A stretch of DNA of 32,963 nucleotides from Candidatus Gallibacteroides avistercoris (GCA_018714665.1 DVNA01000040.1:1-32963), one strand, 5' to 3'. Shown: positions 7,701 to 15,180, numbered from the stretch's first letter. The notes: a model not told the origin generated them from the sequence alone. Made by a program: numbers and translations.

Positions 7701-7733
7701 TGTTAATAACTTGCCCCGATTGTTGATAACAAT
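7701..7733. promoter_or_regulatory. Paired TGTTRATAAC repeats in the parA-surE region
   Basis: TGTTAATAAC (7701-7710) and TGTTGATAAC (7721-7730) are direct repeats offset by exactly 20 bases. The second sits inside a perfect inverted repeat, ATTGTT-GAT-AACAAT (7719-7733). Their first nine bases differ from the DnaA box form TGTGGATAA at two and one positions respectively. They lie 80-113 bases upstream of parA. They could be DnaA-box-like sites or an operator. Confidence 0.35.
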
Positions 7734-7878
7734 TCGATACAAGGGTATGCGACAACTCTTTTGCCCGGCTGACAAAGATACGATTTTTTGCCTATTTTAG
7801 TTTTCTCTTTCAACTTATTTAGCAATCAACCGGATAGGGAATATCGGGTATATGCTCTTTTCTATTCTGCTTTTTTGC

Positions 7879-7886
7879 TATTTTTG
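7879..7886 (+). promoter_or_regulatory. -7 promoter element of surE
   Basis: TATTTTTG fits TAnnTTTG and ends 27 bases before the surE ATG at 7914, leaving a short leader. No TTG is seen at the -33 position. Confidence 0.45.
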
Positions 7887-7913
7887 TATGAAATCTGAAA
7901 CAAAAACAATCGT

Positions 7914-8699
7914 ATGACAAATAGTAAAAAAGACGAACCTCTTATTTTAATAACCAACGACGACGGATTCGAGGCCAAGGGAATCCAAATATTAACGCAA
8001 ATTGCACTCCAATTCGGTAACGTGGTGGTGGTTGCTCCCGATGGTCCCCGTTCGGGCCAATCGTGTGCCATTACTCCTCGTGATCCGTTGTATATTACCG
8101 AGCATAAAACATCTTCTGACAAATTACGTTTATTCAGTATAAACGGGACGCCCACCGACTGCGTAAAGCTCTCCATACACGAAATCCTGACAGAAAAACC
8201 CGACTTGCTGCTTTCGGGCATCAACCACGGTTCCAACTCGGCAATCAGTGTCATCTATTCGGGTACGATGGGGGCTGTGTTTGAAGGTTGTGTACAACAC
8301 ATTCCCTCCATCGGTTTTTCGCTTTGCTCGCATTTACCCGATGCCGATTTTTCTGTATCTATACCTGTTATCGAAAAAATAACACGTCTGGCGTTACAAA
8401 AATCCCTGCCGAAGGGTGTATGCCTGAATGTCAACATCCCGGCAACGGAGAAGCTGAACGGCATCCGGATTTGCGAACAGGCCAAAGGGTATTGGACAGA
8501 AGAGTTCGTTCGGAAAAGGGATGAATCGGGACGGACGTTTTTCCAACTGGCCGGATATTTTGAAAACGAAGAACCGAACAACACGGCTACCGACGAATGG
8601 GCTTTGGCAAACGGTTATGCATCGGTGGTACCTTGCAAAATAGACAAGACCGCCCGTCTGTTGTTACCTCAATTCGAGCAATGGCTGGGAAACGACTAA
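7914..8699 (+). CDS. surE: 5'/3'-nucleotidase SurE
   Basis: SurE is a cytosolic metal-dependent nucleoside monophosphate phosphatase. The 261 aa protein shows the metal-binding NDDG motif (Asn15, Asp16, Asp17) directly after ILIT, then APDGPRSGQS and SGINHGSN, which complete the SurE active site. The length is normal for the family. The ATG at 7914 follows a TATTTTTG promoter element and gives the expected N-terminus. The gene is alone: only 54 bases separate its stop from the arm of a terminator shared with the convergent tonB operon. From memory, lpxB often follows surE in related Bacteroides genomes. It is absent here. Confidence 0.95.
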   Translation: MTNSKKDEPLILITNDDGFEAKGIQILTQIALQFGNVVVVAPDGPRSGQSCAITPRDPLYITEHKTSSDKLRLFSINGTPTDCVKLSIHEILTEKPDLLLSGINHGSNSAISVIYSGTMGAVFEGCVQHIPSIGFSLCSHLPDADFSVSIPVIEKITRLALQKSLPKGVCLNVNIPATEKLNGIRICEQAKGYWTEEFVRKRDESGRTFFQLAGYFENEEPNNTATDEWALANGYASVVPCKIDKTARLLLPQFEQWLGND

Positions 8700-8753
8700 C
8701 TCCGGACATCGACAAAGGGGAACTTATAAACCGCTCTCTCTGGCGTATAAAAA

Positions 8754-8790
8754 ACAGGGGCTTCGGTTCTAAGACAACCGAAGCTCCTGT
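8754..8790 (-). terminator. Terminator of the pdxJ-exb-tonB operon
   Basis: A 15 bp stem with one G-U type mismatch (8754-8768 with 8776-8790) closes a 7-base loop. On the minus strand the stem is followed by a run of T, as positions 8748-8753 are A-rich. This suits termination after tonB, 23 bases past its stop. On the plus strand the T run is absent, so it is a weaker terminator for surE. Confidence 0.8.
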
Positions 8791-8813
8791 CGATTAAAAA
8801 TCACCGAATACGA

Positions 8814-9641
8814 TTATTTCAAATTAAACCGGTAGGTAATCGTCCCCGACTGGTTGGCCGTACCGCTAATGGCATTGAATTTTGCCCTTTTGGCGGCTTC
8901 TCGGGCGGCATTGCGCAACGAGGTATTTTCGATGGTGGTACCTTTGCCTATTTCGGCCATGATGACATTGCCTTTGGGATCTACCGTGATGGAAATGACT
9001 ACCTTTCCCTCTTCCTGGGCCTGGTATGCCGGGCGAGGAAGGCCTTCTCCTCCCAACGAACGCCCGTTCAGGTCGAAATCGCCGATACCTCCTACGCCGG
9101 TACTTTTGCCTTCGGTAGAGTTTCCAAAGGGACTACCCTGATTGCCCGCTCCGCTTTCGGCTGTACCGCTGCTTCCCTTTTGACTGCCCGAACCGAATGC
9201 GCCTGCCGTACGTTTGGCTATATCGGCCGCCTTGCGTTCTTCTTCCTGTTTTTTCCGCTCAGCCTCTTCTTTTTCCTTCCGGATGCGTTCCTCTTCTATG
9301 CGTTGTTGCTTTTCCTTCTCTTCTTGTTCTTTCTTGCGTTTTATATCTTCTTCAATCGCCACGGATTCCTCGATGTCTTGCGTTACAATCTCTTCGGCTT
9401 CCTGAGGTTTCGGCGTTGGCGGAGGGGTAGGCTGCTGTACCGGTTCGGGCGCATCGCCCGTATGCTGGGGTTCAAATGTTCCCCGAGCCGCGTCGATATT
9501 GCCGAATTGTACCAATACGCCGCCATCGTCCGTGGGCAACGTCTGCGTAAAGGTAAAATAACACAACAAGAGGATCAGCAGCGTATGAAATCCTACGGTA
9601 CCGACAAGTGCATACGTTCTATTTTTATCGTTGTCTTTCAC
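8814..9641 (-). CDS. tonB: TonB-family energy transducer
   Basis: TonB carries energy from the inner-membrane ExbB-ExbD motor to outer-membrane receptors. This 275 aa protein has a single N-terminal membrane segment (about residues 9-30). A Pro/Glu-rich stretch (EPVQQPTPPPTPKPQ) is followed by a long charged region of Lys, Glu and Arg (about 75-145), probably helical. After a Gly/Ser-rich linker comes a C-terminal TonB-type domain (about 200-275) with VVISITVDPKGNVIMAEI and an AAREAAKRAKF helix. The charged helix recalls TolA, so a TolA-like role is the main alternative. It is 6 bases downstream of exbD and last in the operon, which favours a TonB/ExbB/ExbD set. Confidence 0.85.
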   Translation of the reverse strand: MKDNDKNRTYALVGTVGFHTLLILLLCYFTFTQTLPTDDGGVLVQFGNIDAARGTFEPQHTGDAPEPVQQPTPPPTPKPQEAEEIVTQDIEESVAIEEDIKRKKEQEEKEKQQRIEEERIRKEKEEAERKKQEEERKAADIAKRTAGAFGSGSQKGSSGTAESGAGNQGSPFGNSTEGKSTGVGGIGDFDLNGRSLGGEGLPRPAYQAQEEGKVVISITVDPKGNVIMAEIGKGTTIENTSLRNAAREAAKRAKFNAISGTANQSGTITYRFNLK

Positions 9642-9647
9642 GCCGTG

Positions 9648-10061
9648 TTATTTTTTCGATGGCCGAGTAGCCAACACCATTTTAAAACGATTTTCACTTC
9701 CGATATTTAATACCTTGATTACCTCCTTGTAGGGTACCGACTCGTCGGCGTACAGGGCTACATACATTTCGGGCTCGGCATCTTGCTTTTCAACCAGAAA
9801 CGGAGCGATGTCATCGAACTGAACCATCTTTTCTTTCTGGTTGCCGTATCCTACATAGTAATTGAGGTTGGCATCTATGGTTACTCGTGCCAGCGGTTTG
9901 GCCGAGGTCTGCTGCTTGCTTTGGGGCAACAACACTTTTATGGCATTGGGGAACACCACGGTAGATGTTACCATAAAAAATATAAGCAACAGAAATATTA
10001 CGTCTGTCATAGAGGCCATACTGAATGTGGCCGCTATTTTATTTCTCCTTTTTAATGCCAT
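9648..10061 (-). CDS. exbD: Biopolymer transport protein ExbD/TolR
   Basis: The 137 aa protein is the small proton-channel subunit that partners ExbB. It has one membrane segment with the essential aspartate in SMTDVIFLLLIFF (Asp20). A periplasmic domain follows, with VTIDANLNYYVG and a C-terminal VIKVLNIGSENRFKMVLAT segment typical of the family. The length is normal. It lies 12 bases after exbB and 6 before tonB. ExbD and TolR cannot be separated by sequence here. The neighbouring TonB-like protein favours ExbD, and no pal or tolB is near. Confidence 0.93.
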   Translation of the reverse strand: MALKRRNKIAATFSMASMTDVIFLLLIFFMVTSTVVFPNAIKVLLPQSKQQTSAKPLARVTIDANLNYYVGYGNQKEKMVQFDDIAPFLVEKQDAEPEMYVALYADESVPYKEVIKVLNIGSENRFKMVLATRPSKK

Positions 10062-10073
10062 TCTTTTGCTTTT

Positions 10074-10784
10074 TTAGTTTGCGGGTTCGTTTAACAGGTC
10101 CATGAATTCCATGGTCCTGGCCTCCATTTTATTGACAACGCCATCTACTCTCGATACCAAATAGTTGTAGGCAAACAGGGCAATGATCCCCACTACCAAC
10201 CCGGCAACGGTGGTTACCAACGCTTCGTAGATACCGGCTGAAAGCAGGGTTATGTCGGCTGCGCTTCCGGCTGAGGACATATCGAAAAACGCCCGTACCA
10301 TACCGGTTACCGTACCCAAAAAGCCCAACATAGGAGCTCCGGCAGCGGTAGTAGCAATGACGGTGAACCCTTTTTCAAGTTTGGCCACTTCCATGTTCCC
10401 GACATTTTCTATGGCTACCAGTACATCGTTCATCGGACGTCCTAAACGAGAAATGCCTTTCTCTACCATACGGGCATACGGGGTATTGCTCTTGCGGCAG
10501 AGGTTGAGTGCTGAATCGATTTGTCCTTCGTGTATGTAATCTTTTATTCTGTCCATAAAGGTGGTGTCTTCTTTTTCTGCCTGGCGAATCGCCAAAATGC
10601 GTTCTATCAGGATATATACGGCCAATATGGAAAGCAATAGCAAGGGGATCATGATGATACCGCCTTTCAGGCTGAGTTCCCACATACTGAGTTCCGGCTC
10701 CTGCACTTCGGAGAGTTGTGTCAGTTCGGGCATCGTTTCGACAGCTTCCTGGGCTGCTTGCTGGATGGATAATAACAGGTTCAT
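10074..10784 (-). CDS. exbB: MotA/TolQ/ExbB proton channel protein
   Basis: The 236 aa protein is the multi-span stator subunit of the Exb motor. Membrane segments are visible at about 40-60 (GGIIMIPLLLLSILAVYILI), about 143-165 (GAPMLGFLGTVTGMVRAFF) and about 178-208 (YEALVTTVAGLVVGIIALF). The GFLGTVTGM and TTVAGLVVGI segments are the conserved core of the family. The N-terminal 35 residues before the first membrane segment are longer and Glu-rich, as in many Bacteroidota ExbB proteins. It lies 32 bases after pdxJ and 12 before exbD, in one operon. Confidence 0.94.
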   Translation of the reverse strand: MNLLLSIQQAAQEAVETMPELTQLSEVQEPELSMWELSLKGGIIMIPLLLLSILAVYILIERILAIRQAEKEDTTFMDRIKDYIHEGQIDSALNLCRKSNTPYARMVEKGISRLGRPMNDVLVAIENVGNMEVAKLEKGFTVIATTAAGAPMLGFLGTVTGMVRAFFDMSSAGSAADITLLSAGIYEALVTTVAGLVVGIIALFAYNYLVSRVDGVVNKMEARTMEFMDLLNEPAN

Positions 10785-10816
10785 TGGTTGATTCTTTTAT
10801 AACGATTAATTTTTAT

Positions 10817-11539
10817 TTATTTCAAATTCAAGCAGGCTTTGTACTGGCGGATGGCCTCTCCCAATCCCAGATAGAGGGCATCGCATATCAGGGCGTGCCC
10901 GATGGATACTTCGTCCAAATACGGGATGTTCACCGCCAGGTAGTGTAAATTGGAGAGATTCAGGTCGTGCCCGGCATTTATACCCAACCCTAACTTACGG
11001 GCGGTCTCTGCCGCTTGTACAAACGGCGCGACGGCAGCCTCTTTGTCCTTTTCGTATTTTACCGCATAGGGCTCCGTGTAGAGTTCTACCCGATCGGCTC
11101 CTGTCTTGGCGGCCCACTTGATCTGTTCTATGTCATCGGCCGATACAAACAGGGAGGTACGTATGCCTGCTCCGTTGAACTTATCGACAATTTCGGACAA
11201 GAAATCCATGTTCTCGGCTACGTTCCAGCCCGAATCGGATGTCAAGGCATCGGGAGCATCCGGCACCAGCGTTACCTGCTCAGGCTTTACTTTCAATACC
11301 AGATCGATAAACTGGGGCGATGGATAACCCTCTATATTGAATTCGCTTTTTATCAAAGGACGCAACGCAAACACGTCGCTGTATTTTATATGGCGCCCGT
11401 CGGGACGGGGATGAACGGTTATTCCCTCTGCACCAAACTGTTCGCAATCTACCGCCACTTTTTGTACATCCGGCACATTTCTTCCGCGAGCATTCCGCAA
11501 AGTAGCGATTTTATTAATGTTTACACTCAGTTTTGTCAT
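10817..11539 (-). CDS. pdxJ: Pyridoxine 5'-phosphate synthase PdxJ
   Basis: PdxJ condenses 1-deoxyxylulose 5-phosphate with 3-amino-2-oxopropyl phosphate to make pyridoxine 5'-phosphate in the DXP-dependent vitamin B6 route. The 240 aa TIM-barrel protein has the standard N-terminus (LSVNINKIATLRNARG), the GAEGITVHPRPDGRHI segment, the VTLVPDAPDALTSDSGW segment and the GINAGHDLN and VSIGHALI segments near the end. All are characteristic of PdxJ. It is the first gene of the exb-tonB operon and is divergent from nadK. A TATTTTTG element precedes it. Assignment is firm. Confidence 0.96.
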   Translation of the reverse strand: MTKLSVNINKIATLRNARGRNVPDVQKVAVDCEQFGAEGITVHPRPDGRHIKYSDVFALRPLIKSEFNIEGYPSPQFIDLVLKVKPEQVTLVPDAPDALTSDSGWNVAENMDFLSEIVDKFNGAGIRTSLFVSADDIEQIKWAAKTGADRVELYTEPYAVKYEKDKEAAVAPFVQAAETARKLGLGINAGHDLNLSNLHYLAVNIPYLDEVSIGHALICDALYLGLGEAIRQYKACLNLK

Positions 11540-11609
11540 TCTTCGCTTATCGTAGATATTCGTCTAAAATATATTTTTAAAACGAAAGGGTTGTTCGTTT
11601 CGTACGATG

Positions 11610-11617
11610 CAAAAATA
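11610..11617 (-). promoter_or_regulatory. -7 element of the pdxJ-exbBD-tonB operon
   Basis: The minus strand reads TATTTTTG, matching TAnnTTTG, 70 bases before the pdxJ start. A possible TTTG (-33) is at 11641-11644 with a 23-base spacer, slightly longer than the usual 19-21. Confidence 0.45.
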
Positions 11618-11652
11618 ATAGTATTTGCAGAAAATTCCGTCAAAATATGTAT

Positions 11653-11674
11653 AAAAGATTTTTTTAAATCTTTT
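11653..11674. other. A/T-rich hairpin between pdxJ and nadK
   Basis: AAAAGATTT (11653-11661) and AAATCTTTT (11666-11674) form a perfect 9 bp stem with a 4-base T loop, followed by two more T. It looks like a weak bidirectional terminator but lies between two divergent genes. It may separate the two promoters or simply reflect local A/T richness. Confidence 0.3.
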
Positions 11675-11712
11675 TTATGGCGTACGGCCGGCATTAAATG
11701 TAAAAAAATGTG

Positions 11713-11728
11713 TACGTTTGTACGTTTG
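11713..11728 (+). promoter_or_regulatory. Tandem -7 elements before nadK
   Basis: TACGTTTG occurs twice without a gap (11713-11720 and 11721-11728). Each copy matches TAnnTTTG. The ATG of nadK is 69 bases beyond the second copy. No -33 TTG is evident. Confidence 0.45.
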
Positions 11729-11797
11729 GCAAAAACGACACAGGACGGCTCCGTCAGGTTACAGTCTTGTGAACTCCAATAAAGACAAATGTAGTAT

Positions 11798-12670
11798 ATG
11801 AAGATAGCGATTTTCGGGAATAAACATCAGAAAGAAAAAAGTGCACAAGCCAGACTCCTGTTCGGAGTTTTGGAAAAGTATGGCGTGGAGGTGGCCATTT
11901 GTAAGGACTTTTATGCATTTCTGGTATCCAATATGGATTTGCGCCCCCAAACCACGCAACTGATTTCTGACGACTACTTCGATGCCGACATCGCCATCAG
12001 CATGGGTGGAGACGGGACGTTTCTGAAAACGGCCGAACGGATCGGGCGGAAAAACATCCCGATTTTGGGCATCAACACCGGGCGCCTGGGATTCCTGGCC
12101 GACGTGGCACCGCAAGAGATAGAACAGACCATCGCTGAAATCATCAGCGGGCAATACCTGGTGGAGGAACGTTCGCTGCTGCAACTGCAAACCCAAGGGC
12201 TTTGCAAATCTTTTTATCCTTACGCTCTGAATGAAATTGCCGTATCGAAACGGGACTCGTCATCCATGCTTACCATACATACTTTTCTGGACGACAATTA
12301 CCTGAATGCGTACCAGGCCGACGGTTTGATCATTGCTACTCCGACCGGTTCGACAGCCTACTCCCTGAGCGTGGGAGGACCGATTATCGTACCGCAGGCT
12401 CACAATTTCGTCATTACGGCAGTGGCTCCCCACAGCTTGAATGTGCGCCCATTGGTCATCAACGACAACTCTATCATCCGCTTGCAGGTGGAGAGCCGCA
12501 ATACGAATTTCCTCATAGGGGTAGACGGACGGTCGGCTGTCATGAACAGCCGGTATGAGTTGAACATCCGCAAAGCCGATTATACAACAAAGGTGGTCAA
12601 GAGACTTGACCACCTGTTTCACAATACGCTCCGCAACAAACTAATGTGGGGAGCGGATAAACGCATCTAA
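11798..12670 (+). CDS. nadK: NAD kinase
   Basis: NadK phosphorylates NAD to NADP and is the cell's source of NADP. The 290 aa protein shows the diagnostic GGDGTFLKTAE (70-80), GINTGRLGFLAD (91-102), NEIAV (145-149) and TPTGSTAYSLSVGGP (181-195) motifs in the correct order. The start MKIAIFGNK gives the expected first strand. It is monocistronic, divergent from pdxJ and convergent with the PspC gene, whose stop lies 30 bases away. A perfect hairpin within its last 80 bases may terminate that convergent operon. Confidence 0.96.
   Translation: MKIAIFGNKHQKEKSAQARLLFGVLEKYGVEVAICKDFYAFLVSNMDLRPQTTQLISDDYFDADIAISMGGDGTFLKTAERIGRKNIPILGINTGRLGFLADVAPQEIEQTIAEIISGQYLVEERSLLQLQTQGLCKSFYPYALNEIAVSKRDSSSMLTIHTFLDDNYLNAYQADGLIIATPTGSTAYSLSVGGPIIVPQAHNFVITAVAPHSLNVRPLVINDNSIIRLQVESRNTNFLIGVDGRSAVMNSRYELNIRKADYTTKVVKRLDHLFHNTLRNKLMWGADKRI
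12591..12615 (-). terminator. Terminator-like hairpin inside the nadK 3' end
   Basis: AGGTGGTCAAG (12591-12601) and CTTGACCACCT (12605-12615) form a perfect 11 bp stem with a 3-base loop, within nadK codons. On the minus strand it is followed by TTTGTTGTATAAT, moderately T-rich. The 30-base gap between nadK and the convergent PspC gene holds no hairpin, so this is the nearest candidate stop signal for the padR-pspC transcript. Confidence 0.5.
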
Positions 12671-12700
12671 CATCTAACCTATATTAACTTAATCATGAGT

Positions 12701-13831
12701 TTACATTTGAAGCCAATGCACGTTGATGTGCCAAACTGGATTTGAAAGCAGTACGGGCAGGCAGGAGAAGGTCCAATACAACAGCAAAACAATTCCCACA
12801 AGCCAACTTATACCCAAGACCCAGTTGATGGCCTTGCTGAGCGGTTTTTCTAAAACCGCACTGACAATCAAGAAACGGATCAACGCGACAATCGGGATTC
12901 CAAAAACAAGCAACAGCCCAAAAATCAAAGGGGTAGAATGTGATATTACAGGCCACAAACTATCAGGAATACCCATACCAGGGAGATGAGGAGCCATCAG
13001 AGCCCCCTCGTCAAAAATCCACGCTAAGGAGGACAGAATCATCGCCCCAAAACCGAAAGACATTAAAAACAGCAACAAGGCACTGATGATCCCTACTACG
13101 ATCAAGGTAATGACGATTATTAGCAATACCCGCAAAACTACCGCCAGCGCAGATCTTGTTTTCCGGAATACCGAACCGCCATCTCCCTTCTTCTTTTCGG
13201 CCAGAATACTGTGCCGTATATTGTCGATGGTAACGGCATATCCGTTCATCTGCAACTTCTGGGCAGAGCTCTTCGCCTCGGGGATGATAATCCACATCAA
13301 CAGATACAGCAACACGGAAGCTCCCCACAAAAAGGCAAATATAACGAAAAGGATACGTACAATATTGGCATCTATATTCAGGTAATGACCTATCCCGGAG
13401 GAGACTCCGCCCAACACCTGATTGTCCGGATCGCGAAACAACCGTTTGGGTCCTTTTTCATACGGGGTATTCAATATCTCCTCTTCGCTCTTTTCGGACG
13501 ATGGCTGGGCGGGAGCGTCGCTCGCCTCTTTGTGCCCGCCGACGTTTTCCGGTCCGGCCTCCAACCCGTCTTTTTCAAAATCTTCGGGATGGCCCATTAT
13601 CTCAATCACTTCTCTGGCATCTCTGACGGTGAGCACTTCGAGACCGTAACGAATCCGTTCCTTAAACAGGTCGGACATACGGCTTTCGATGTCTTCCAAT
13701 ATCTCGTCAGCCCCCTCTTCGTTTTCAAAATGGTTCTTCAAGCTATCCAGATACTGGCGCAACAATTCGTATGCATCTTCATCGATATGGAAGATCGATT
13801 GCCCTAAATTTATGGTTGTAGTCTTTTTCAT
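12701..13831 (-). CDS. PspC-domain membrane protein
   Basis: The 376 aa protein starts with a conserved cytosolic region (about 1-95) with LGQSIFHIDEDAYELLRQYLDSL and DIESRMSDLF, a form typical of Bacteroidota. A PspC domain (about 128-187) follows, with KRLFRDPDNQVLGGVSSGIG and a hydrophobic IIIPEA end. Several further membrane segments fill the C-terminal half. PspC proteins take part in envelope stress responses, but the role of this long version is not defined. It is encoded 24 bases after padR, so the PadR repressor probably controls it. The acidic, Ser-rich stretch at about 92-122 looks like a linker. Confidence 0.88.
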   Translation of the reverse strand: MKKTTTINLGQSIFHIDEDAYELLRQYLDSLKNHFENEEGADEILEDIESRMSDLFKERIRYGLEVLTVRDAREVIEIMGHPEDFEKDGLEAGPENVGGHKEASDAPAQPSSEKSEEEILNTPYEKGPKRLFRDPDNQVLGGVSSGIGHYLNIDANIVRILFVIFAFLWGASVLLYLLMWIIIPEAKSSAQKLQMNGYAVTIDNIRHSILAEKKKGDGGSVFRKTRSALAVVLRVLLIIVITLIVVGIISALLLFLMSFGFGAMILSSLAWIFDEGALMAPHLPGMGIPDSLWPVISHSTPLIFGLLLVFGIPIVALIRFLIVSAVLEKPLSKAINWVLGISWLVGIVLLLYWTFSCLPVLLSNPVWHINVHWLQM

Positions 13832-13855
13832 AACAAATTATAGCCTGCTTATTGT

Positions 13856-14257
13856 TTATCTGAAAGAGTCCTGTCCGGCAATGTAATCGGGAACCCTATT
13901 GTCCGGCTCCGAGAAACGGTTGCCTTCGCCACGATCCTCTTTTATATGGTTGATAACTTGATTCAAATCGTTCCACGAAGCCTCCAACTCTTCCAGGAAA
14001 AGACGTCCTTCCGGCGTCAGTTCGTAATATTTTCTGGGTGGCCCCTGTGTCGATTCGACCCAACTGTAAACCAAAAGTCCCGAGTTTTTCAAACGCGTCA
14101 ACAACGGATAGAGCGTCCCCTCTACAACGATGAGGCGGGCCTCTTTCAAGGCCTGTATAATATCAGACACATAGGCTTTCTTCTTATTCAGTATCAGCAA
14201 TGTGCAATACTCTAAGATTCCTTTCCGCATCTGGGATTTTACATTTTCCGTATTCAT
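13856..14257 (-). CDS. PadR-family transcriptional regulator
   Basis: The 133 aa protein is a winged-helix repressor of the PadR family. The N-terminal domain runs MRKGILEYCTLLIL, then AYVSDIIQALKEARLIVVEGTLYPLLTRLKNSGLL, with the typical GTLYPLLTRL recognition segment. The wing is PPRKYYELTPEGR, followed by a C-terminal dimerisation helix (LEELEASWNDLNQVINHI). It heads a two-gene unit with the PspC-domain protein, a pairing known in several phyla. An inverted repeat over its promoter suggests autorepression. The ligand or stress signal is unknown. Confidence 0.94.
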   Translation of the reverse strand: MNTENVKSQMRKGILEYCTLLILNKKKAYVSDIIQALKEARLIVVEGTLYPLLTRLKNSGLLVYSWVESTQGPPRKYYELTPEGRLFLEELEASWNDLNQVINHIKEDRGEGNRFSEPDNRVPDYIAGQDSFR

Positions 14258-14280
14258 TCATCCTTCCCTTAATAGCATCA

Positions 14281-14311
14281 CAAAGATACGCGTATTTTAA
14301 GTACTATGCAA
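14281..14311 (-). promoter_or_regulatory. Promoter of the padR-pspC operon
   Basis: The minus strand has a consensus -7 element TATCTTTG (14281-14288) and a TTG (14309-14311) exactly 20 bases further upstream. The -7 element ends 23 bases before the padR start. Confidence 0.7.
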
Positions 14312-14322
14312 TACAAACTACT
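14300..14322. promoter_or_regulatory. Candidate PadR operator
   Basis: AGTACTATG (14300-14308) and CAAACTACT (14314-14322) form an inverted repeat, matching at 7 of 9 positions, around a 5-base centre. The centre includes the -33 TTG of the padR promoter. PadR sites are typically palindromes of this kind ending in AGTA/TACT. Autorepression is an inference. Confidence 0.55.
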
Positions 14323-14438
14323 ATATTTAACTTATTTTTTATCAAATAACGTACTCAAAAGGGAAAACGTCGAACCGACCCGAGCAAAAGAGACGGTATC
14401 ATCGGCTAAACAGATTTATAATTTAACAAGAAATGAGC

Positions 14439-14446
14439 TACCTTTG
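14439..14446 (+). promoter_or_regulatory. -7 element directly before the YgjP-like gene
   Basis: TACCTTTG matches TAnnTTTG. Only four bases separate it from the ATG at 14451, which implies a transcript with almost no leader. No -33 TTG is visible. Confidence 0.5.
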
Positions 14447-14450
14447 TTGT

Positions 14451-15152
14451 ATGAAACTCCGAAAAATCGAAAATACCGAATGGGGCACCATTGCCGTCCG
14501 GACACACGCACAGGCACGACACGTCATATACCGGGTCAAAAACGGACAACTAACCATTACCGCACCTCCCGGCCTCTCCCTGGAAACCATTCAAACCCTC
14601 ATCGGAGAAGAGCGGGAACGAATAAAAAAACTTACAAACAAAAGAGTGTCTTTCTTACAGGCAGGGGATATGATTACGACCCGCTGCTTTACCATACATC
14701 TGGTGCCACACAAAGGGAACCGACTGCACTTTTCGCTGCACGAGCAACTGCTGACCATCCTCTATCCCGCCGATATACCGATTGAAACTCCTTCTTTACA
14801 ACGCGCTCTAAAAAAGGGCATTTGCCATTTCCTGCACCAATCGGCCTGCTCCTTCCTGCCGACAAGAGCCGAACAACTCAGCCGCCGGACCAATGCTCCT
14901 TACTGGTCCGTCAGCATATCGCACGGGCGACAAAGATTGGGCAAATGCGACATCCGTGGCAACATCTGGCTATCCTACTACCTGATGCTGCTTCCCGACC
15001 GCCTGATCGACTATGTTATCTGCCACGAACTGGCACACCTCAGCGAAATGAACCACAGCAAACGGTTTCACCAAATATGCAACCAGTATTGCAATGGGAA
15101 GGAAAAAATCTTAGAAAAAGAGTTGAAACAATTCGTTTTTCCTATTCCCTAA
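14451..15152 (+). CDS. YgjP/WbxP-like zinc metallopeptidase (DUF45)
   Basis: The 233 aa protein belongs to the YgjP-like family of metal-dependent hydrolases related to the catalytic core of M48 and SprT peptidases. The zinc motif VICHELAHLSEMNHSKRFHQ has His192, Glu193 and His196, with the third ligand in the NHSKRF part. The N-terminal region (RHVIYRVKNGQLTITAPPG) is the usual family start. The ATG at 14451 was preferred over one 18 bases earlier because it gives the family-like N-terminus and because a -7 element overlaps the earlier start. Substrate and role are unknown. It precedes the rimP operon but that operon has its own promoter. Confidence 0.85.
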   Translation: MKLRKIENTEWGTIAVRTHAQARHVIYRVKNGQLTITAPPGLSLETIQTLIGEERERIKKLTNKRVSFLQAGDMITTRCFTIHLVPHKGNRLHFSLHEQLLTILYPADIPIETPSLQRALKKGICHFLHQSACSFLPTRAEQLSRRTNAPYWSVSISHGRQRLGKCDIRGNIWLSYYLMLLPDRLIDYVICHELAHLSEMNHSKRFHQICNQYCNGKEKILEKELKQFVFPIP

Positions 15153-15180
15153 AAAGAGAAAATAAAGAATAATAAAACAT

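Noticed and set aside
9180..9710. A 176-codon plus-strand frame rich in Phe and Leu, opposite tonB
   Set aside because: It is the complement of the Lys/Glu-rich helix of the TonB-like protein, which automatically gives a hydrophobic reading on the other strand.
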